Part shown: piece after piece, positions 58,706 through 64,000 of the stretch
How the letters are laid out: each line of letters opens with the position of its first letter
How positions within the stretch are numbered: position 1 is the stretch's first letter
Assembly (NCBI GenBank): GCA_900155495.1
Contig: FTLJ01000434.1
Location: forward strand, 1 to 64,000
DNA length: 64,000 bases
Source: Porogramme epimiltina
Lineage: Eukaryota; Basidiomycota; Agaricomycetes; Polyporales; Polyporaceae
Direction: 5' to 3'
The notes under the pieces: model-generated
What the model was told of the DNA's origin: nothing
Seen by the model: the letters and a program-made list of their open reading frames with translations, nothing else
The model's database searches: none
Program-made: the position numbers and the translations under genes

Positions 58706-61490
58706 TCACAAGCCCCGCTTATCCACGGGCGGGACGCACTGGAGGTACAGCGCGTACGTCCGCTCCGCCTCCTCCTGGAGGCGCTTGATCTTCTTGTCGA
58801 GCTTGCGCTTGCGATGCTCATCTTTCTCCAGCTTGCGCTCGCGGCGGCGCGCCTCCGCTTCCTGGCGCGCGTACCGCTCGCCGTACCGCTCGCGGTCGCG
58901 CTCCCGCTCGCGGCGCTCGATCACTTCCTCGTCCGAGTCCTCGCTCTCAGACGGGTCCGACACGTCACCCTGGCCGAGCTCAGGGAGGTGCATGTCCACC
59001 GTGCCCGTGTAGTGGCCCGAGCGCCGCTCGCGGCCCTTGTACAGCGCCGCCTCGACGCCGCGCGGGTGGAAGAAGTAAGCGTTCCAGGCGTCGACGAGGT
59101 CCGCGATGACCGTTGAGCGCTTCGGCGGGCGGCCGTTCGCCGTCTGGTACTGGGGGAAGGGCAACTGGCCGGACCAGACCAGGCCGACATCCTGCGTGAG
59201 GTCGAGAACGGTTTCAACAAAACACTTCAGAGAGGGGAGGGGAGGGGGGGACAGGTCGACGTACGGTCATGAGCCGGATCCAATCGTCGTGGTACACATC
59301 GTGCGGGACGAGCACCGCAGGCATGCGCGGCATGGCCTCCATGACCTCGTCCAGGTCGCCAATCTTGAACATCTCGAACTGCGTGTACTGGTGGGCGCGG
59401 TTCGGCGGGCGGCTGAAGCCCTCGGGCGGGGGCGGCGACTGCCCGGCCGCCGCCGCAGCCGTGACAGGGTCGAGCCCAGCGGCCATGATGCGCGGGGACG
59501 CGTGCAAGCCGATGCCCCCCGCGCCGTAGGGAGCGGCGGCGCCGTACGGCGCGGTCGCGTTCACACCGCCGTAGATCGGGGGCGGGACATTCGGGTTCGC
59601 GTAGATGCTCGTCGGGGGGAGCGGCGCGGCGCCGTACAGGCCCGGGCTGGGCTCATAGCGATTAAGGCCACCGCGCCTAGCCTGGCCCTCGAGGACGTAG
59701 CCTGCGGGGGACGTCCCTTCCGCACCACGGTAGGGGGAAGTGTCGCGCGGCGTGAGGGTACCGCCGTATGGCGACAGGCCTCCGGGCTGCAGGTAGGGCG
59801 AGATGGAGCGCGGGGTCGCATGGGCGTAAGGGGATACAGAGCGCGCACGGGACACCTGTTTGCGGTAGGGGGGGACATTGCCTTCGACGGGGCGGGGCTG
59901 AGAGAGCGTATGATACGCGGCAGCCCCCATCGTTACGGGGTAGTTTCCGCCAGGAGCGATGGCATAGGTTGAGGTCTGATTGTGCGTAGTGGAGTAGTTG
60001 CCGCCGGTCGACCGCTCGTCAGTGTCATAGGAGACGGGGCGAAGACGTGCACCGTCACGCCCACGCTCACGTTCGCGCCCGCGCTCACGCTCGCTGTCCC
60101 TCTCGCGGCGCTCGAGGTCGAGGTTCTCCATGCGGCGCTCGAGATCAGCGGCGGCGTACTTGTCATACTCACCAGGGTAGTTGCGGCCGTACCCATTTGA
60201 CCTATGGGAAGGGTCCGGCCGATTGCGATCGCGGTAGTAGTCGTTGTCTTCACAACGCCTGTCCCTGTCGTGTCTGTCTGAAGCTCCGGACGAGTCGTCC
60301 TTTCGGGGCCTGTATGCCTTATCTTTCCTGTGAACAGGACGTTAGAGAGGGCCCTGTAATAAGATGCCGTACTCTTCAAAATTGTACGGTATGGATGCAT
60401 CCCATGAGGTTTAGAGCACAGTGAATGCGCCAGAGGTTTTAAACCCCCCCCCCACTGTCTATTGCAAGAAAAGATGCAAGAATGGATGTGCCACCACGAG
60501 TAACGGGAGACCGCTACTCTACCATATAGCACATAGCAGTCGCCATGCTATCCAACAAACACACCACCCACAAGAAGGCGGATGGTATCTTTCATGCCGC
60601 ATATTTTTGGGAGCACAGCCGCACGAGCGAAACGAAACAGACGTACCATCTGTCGTCTCCCCGATGATTCGAGGCCGCGAAGTTCTGCAGCACGAGCGTC
60701 ATCCTAACTGCACATGCCTAATCTGGACAAACAGGCCTCTTACAGAATCGGCTGGGGTCGCATTCACGGGCAGGATCGAGGTCGCCTCCGCAGGGATCCA
60801 CTGGATGCCGTTCATGACGCCTTGCATCGTTTGGTAGCTACCGCACGCGCGCGCGAGGTCAGCATCAGGGCGCGGGGGAATGCGTACAGGGGGAACGCAC
60901 AACACAGAGACCGCTCTAGAGGACGGGGGAGGGGTAGCGATCAGGACGTCTGATTACACGATCGGGACGCGAGGAGGACGGACGCACTTGAACGGGTGGT
61001 ACACAACCTGCCCATCGGGCCCGGTCGTCGTCGTGTACGTTATGGCGCCCGGCTGGATGGTCGCGGCCTGCTGGAGGGTCATCTGCGGGAAGGGCGTCGT
61101 GCCGCCGTAGGGCGAGGCGTGACCCATGATGGGCAAGACGGGGGGGCCGTATGGATTCATGTCCGTCGGGGTTCGCGAGAAGACTGGAGTGTGGTAGACG
61201 GGGAAGGAGAAGGGGAGCTGGTGACCTGTGCTCGTGTAGGGCAGGAAGCGGTGAGAGCAAGGGACCACCGAGGGATTCTGAACGGGGCCTCACCGGGGTC
61301 GCAGAGCGTGATCTCTGGTATATATACCCCTTCCTCGCCCGCGCTCCCCCTGAGGAAAGATCCATTCGCCCCGTCCACCTGCAATGTGGTAGCTATCAGC
61401 TGCTTCTACCAAAGCTTATACCACGCACCCCAATACTCTCACGTACGTGCGCCCTCCCAGGCTCTTCAATCCACATAACGTCCGCAGCAT
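58706..61490 (-). CDS. Uncharacterised Agaricomycete-type protein (copy 1)
   Basis: Seven exons (61443-61490, 61294-61378, 60988-61225, 60744-60837, 60647-60684, 59265-60327, 58706-59191) give 683 aa; introns include a 319-bp one (60328-60646). Order: a short N-terminus (GVYIPEITLCDPG), a Pro/Gly/Tyr-rich region (PYGPPVLPIMGHASPYGGTT), and a basic Arg/Asp/Glu segment (ERRERDSERERGRERERG). Then comes a repetitive SPY/YG-rich low-complexity part, and a conserved C-terminal module with MPAVLVPHDVYHDDWIRLM, ADLVDAWNAYFFHPRGVEAA, LYKGRERRSG and a charged coiled coil ending CVPPVDKRGL. I do not recognise a named domain; the C-terminal module recurs in Agaricomycete hypothetical proteins from memory. 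Nearly the same last exon occurs at 63364-63849. Confidence 0.65.
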
Positions 61491-61587
61491 ATGGTTCTCG
61501 GCGGCGTAAAAAAGGTCGGGGCGGGGAATAAAGGTATTAGGTGCGGTGAATACAGAGTACATCCAGTCCGTCCAGAGACAGCGCGCC

Positions 61588-62222
61588 TCATGAGAAACGC
61601 CACCAGATAAAAATGATAATGAGCAAGAGCACGCCGCCGAGGGATGCGTACTGCCGAATCATCGCTTGTATGTCGATATTCCGCGCTGCCCTGCGGTACT
61701 TCTCTGACTCGGACTGCAACGACGTCGACAGGTGCGACATCCCTGGGGGGTACATGAGCGCGGGCCCTGGAAAACGCGTGCGACTCGAGGGTGTGCGTAC
61801 TGTCAAAGGAGTCTCCTCTCCACAGATGCTCCTCCATTTTCGTGTAACGTCTTGCAGTTCGTCACTGAGCTTGTCTCATGACTCGGAGTTCCTCGTGGTA
61901 CGTGTGGGTTGGCACAGCCGGGTGGTCTTCGGCGCGATGGTGTCTGCCACACGGAGCGCACAGTTATACGGGGCACGTCACGGGGGCTCTGGGTTGCAAG
62001 CACTCACCGAACCCAACAAACGCGTACGGCTTCCGTACGCCGTCGATCTTAGCGCCATGAGTTGTCTAGAACTTTTTCGAGAGCTTGTTCTAGGTATGAG
62101 AATGCGAGTTTGCGAGGGTACGGCTTGGCTGCAATGACAAGGTAGATGACGTTCTTTGCAATGTAGTAGCTAGATAGTAGTATGTGAGCATACCACTCCG
62201 GCTCGGACAGGCTGGCTCCTCC
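61588..62222 (-). pseudogene. Truncated SEC22 (R-SNARE) remnant
   Basis: Exon-like blocks 61588-61742, 61801-61943, 62008-62169 and 62194 to ~62222 read as the C-terminal two-thirds of the ER-Golgi SNARE Sec22. They show a longin-domain end (PYPRKLAFSYLEQ, RKPYAFVGF), SNARE motif blocks (DELQDVTRKMEEHLWRGDS, SEKYRRAARNIDIQAMIRQY) and a tail anchor (GGVLLLIIIFIWWRF). Lesions: a TGA at 61876-61878 inside the SNARE helix, a frame change near 62055, and an intron (62170-62193) only 24 nt long. The N-terminal ~60 residues are absent because the sequence runs straight into the RAT1-tail copy at ~62222. It is therefore a broken, not functional, copy. A functional SEC22 is expected elsewhere in the genome. 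Confidence 0.8.
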
Positions 62223-63080
62223 CGGGCGGGCGCCGACCTAAGCCCATTCTCAGTGCATCGGGCCTCCAGAACGCCCGCCGGGAATGGCCAAGGCCGTGAA
62301 CGTGGCGGGCACCACAACGGCCATGACAGCTGGTGCGATAGCAGGTGAAGCCAGAGCTGCGACTTCCAGAACAACGGGAACGCCGACGACTGGCAAAACG
62401 GCCGCGGAAACTAGCCGTACCCACAATAGTTCGCGCCATACGGTAACGGCAGCGGTAATAACGGTGCCCCCCCTCCCCTTCCAGGGACAGTGTAGGTGCG
62501 GAGGCAGACAGAAAGGGTTCGGTGGTGAACAGAACCAGTACAACGACTTTGTGGCGCCTCCTCAACGTGGTCGAGGAGGCGTGCGCGGCGACGGAGGATT
62601 CAGAGGGCTTCTTAACGGATACAGCGTTTTACGGTCCTGAGCGGACCCTATAACGAATAAAGGAACGTATATTCGAATGGCGCGTCAGTGGGAACGCATA
62701 CGATACGTAGGATGTGGGGAACTCACTTCAGCGTTGGCGGGAAGCGACAGCGAGGTTGGCGGCTTGAGAAGCTCTGGTATATGAGTTTCGTACCGTTTCT
62801 ATCTAGATAAATCCGCCAAAAAGGAATTATCAAAGAAGCAGTAACTATTAGAAGTGGCACGGAACTGCAGCGGAATTGCGTGTTGCATATGAATCACGTG
62901 AGACGCACGAGTCCAAAAGTCTGGCACTATTGATATTACAGCACCCAGCGTAGCAATGGGCCTGGTCCTCACAGTGTGTACAGCAACTCTGCCAACTAGG
63001 GAGGTTATGGCGGGGGAGCACAAGGTAGGTAGGGTGCACCAGCTAGAGGCAGCTATAACAACCGTGTGCGCACACTGTAG
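62222..63080 (+). pseudogene. Partial copy of the RAT1 3' end
   Basis: DNA from ~62222 follows RAT1 from ~57510: shared AAGCCCATTCTCAGT, GAACGCCCGCCGGG and the block encoding NQYNDF plus PPQRGRGG. It has only the end of the RAT1 reading frame, with frame breaks and stops (ending TCCTGA at 62640). It is interrupted by a foreign stretch (62627-62945), resumes with GGGCCTGGTCCTCACAG (about 62958), and loses most of the Gly-rich tail. It has no promoter or N-terminal nuclease domain and is not a working gene. Confidence 0.78.
62622..62950. mobile_element. ~324-bp insertion within the RAT1-tail copy, flanked by CAGCG
   Basis: The parental sequence GGATACAGCAACGGGCCTGG (57899-57918) is split in the copy: the left part ends at ACAGCG (62621-62626) and the right part restarts at CAGCGTAGCAATGGGCC (62946 on). 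CAGCG occurs on both sides and could be a 5-bp target-site duplication. The inserted DNA is AT-richer, has no long ORF and no obvious inverted ends by eye, so a non-autonomous element or filler DNA are both possible. Confidence 0.4.
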
Positions 63081-63363
63081 CTAGTACAGGATTGTGATCG
63101 AGTTCGACGCCGAGAGAAGTCCGAGTTTGAGTTCTATGTTACGAACATATTTGCCAATACGTATACATAACTTGATGAGATATTGCGACAATACATGGTA
63201 GCAGCCGTACATCGAGAACACTACATGCGCATGAGACGTGGGGTGCCGGATCTAGCATAGACATACACCAGGAGCTTGTGAGACTTCTTTTTCCCTTCCA
63301 ACCAATTTCAGCGTCCATTTTCACCCCTTAAGACAGTCCATAGTCGCGTCGAGAGCGCGGGGC

Positions 63364-64000
63364 TCACAGGCCCCGCTCGTCCACAGGCGGGACGCACTGG
63401 AGGTACAGCGCGTACGTTCGCTCCGCCTCCTTCTGGCGGCGCTTGATCTTCTTGTCGAGCTTGCGCTTGCGCCGCTCGTCCTTCTCGAGCCTGCGCTCAC
63501 GGCGGCGCGCCTCCGCCTCCTGGCGCGCGTACCGCTCTCCATAGCGCTCGCGGTCGCGCTCCCGCTCGCGGCGCTCGATCACGTCCTCGTCCGAGTCCTC
63601 GCTCTCGGACGGGTCCGACACGTCGCGCGGGTCGAGCCCGGGGAGGTGCATGTCCACCGTGCCCGTGTAGCGGCCCGAGCGCCGCTCGCGGCCCTTGTAC
63701 AGCACCGCCTCGACGCCGCGTGAGCGGAAGAAGGACGAGTTCCAGACGTCGACGAGGTCCGCGATGACCGTCGAGCGCTTCGGCGGGCGGCCGTCCGCCG
63801 TCTGGTACTGGGGGACGGGGAGCTGGCCGGACCAAGCGAGGCCGAGGTCCTGCGTGAGGTCGAAAACACTGTCAGCACACCACTTCAGAGAGGGGATGGA
63901 GTTTCAAGACGACGTACAGTCATGAGCCGGATCCAGTCATCGTGGTACACATCGTGCGGGACGAGCACCGCAGGCATGCGCGGCATGGCCTCCATGATCT
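63364..64000 (-). CDS. Uncharacterised Agaricomycete-type protein (copy 2, 5' part outside window)
   Basis: The last exon (63364-63849, 486 nt, the same length as in copy 1) and the end of the preceding exon (63918-64000), separated by a 68-bp intron (63850-63917), are intact. The frame is undamaged and ends CVPPVDERGL. Differences from copy 1 are mostly conservative (for example DVWNSSFFRSRGVEAV against DAWNAYFFHPRGVEAA). An intact ORF with diverged residues suggests retained function and not decay, though the 5' part is unseen. Confidence 0.7.

Larger units (their letters stand above)
62222..64000. repeat. Segmental duplication of 57.5-59.35 kb
   Basis: The order RAT1 3' end (+), shared 3' spacer, 683-aa gene (-) at 57.51-59.35 kb is repeated in the same order and orientation from ~62.22 kb to the window end. 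The spacer block at 63140-63265 matches 58480-58620. The copy continues past the window, so its right boundary is unknown. The left boundary coincides with the truncation of the SEC22 remnant. Confidence 0.8.

Noticed and set aside
1..64000. CRISPR arrays, bacterial operons, phage or viral genes
   Set aside because: None seen; genes are intron-rich fungal nuclear genes.
1..64000. tRNA, rRNA or snRNA genes
   Set aside because: No A/B-box pair, cloverleaf or rRNA-like stretch was noticed by eye; a covariance-model scan would be decisive.

Overview
The window is nuclear DNA of a mushroom-forming basidiomycete (Agaricomycetes). The evidence is GC-rich, densely packed genes on both strands, cut by many 45-80 bp GT-AG introns with CTNAC-like branch sites. 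It also has lineage-typical families: F-box proteins opening with a VPVEIL-type motif, and secreted/ectodomain single-pass membrane proteins with a cytoplasmic PPPY. There is no sign of a prokaryotic, organellar or viral segment. Exon boundaries were worked out by hand from splice consensus, reading-frame phase and paralogue alignment; no transcript data were available.

Layout. 0-7.6 kb is a tandemly multiplied cassette: the 3' end of an RGG/acidic gene, then three F-box paralogues (A, B, C, all minus) sharing one intron position, with a decayed copy of the acidic gene's tail between B and C. 8-9.8 kb holds a membrane-plus-coiled-coil protein. 10.1-11.2 kb holds a damaged short-chain dehydrogenase. 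11.5-13.5 kb holds a 10-exon coiled-coil gene with one in-frame amber codon. 13.9-17.4 kb carries two paralogous signal peptide/ectodomain/TM proteins. A further F-box gene lies at 17.8-18.9 kb.

19.5-34.5 kb is a housekeeping block: a DUF2009 protein, eIF3m, the ERMES subunit MDM34, a virilizer homologue (m6A writer complex), an ORMDL sphingolipid regulator and NAD-dependent methylene-THF dehydrogenase. 35-41.3 kb has an F-box gene, a 13-exon aldo/keto reductase and an unknown gene. 41.8-51.4 kb encodes the U5 snRNP 40 kDa WD40 protein, an Arb1-like argonaute-chaperone subunit, a Cys/His-plus-AT-hook protein and ORC4. 53.3-58.3 kb holds a small membrane protein and the nuclear 5'-3' exoribonuclease RAT1/XRN2.

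58.7-64 kb is a second recent rearrangement. An uncharacterised Agaricomycete-type gene (683 aa) lies tail-to-tail with RAT1. The RAT1 3' end plus this gene are copied again from about 62.2 kb to beyond the window end. The copy abuts a truncated, lesion-bearing SEC22 remnant and carries a roughly 324-bp insertion.

Functionally the block is rich in RNA biology (virilizer, SNRNP40, Arb1, RAT1, eIF3m), but these are dispersed housekeeping genes and not an operon-like system. The most unusual content is the two local duplication/decay zones at the two ends, the lesion-bearing genes, and several hard-to-predict gene structures: a start-codon-only exon, 15-30 nt microexons and GC-AG introns.
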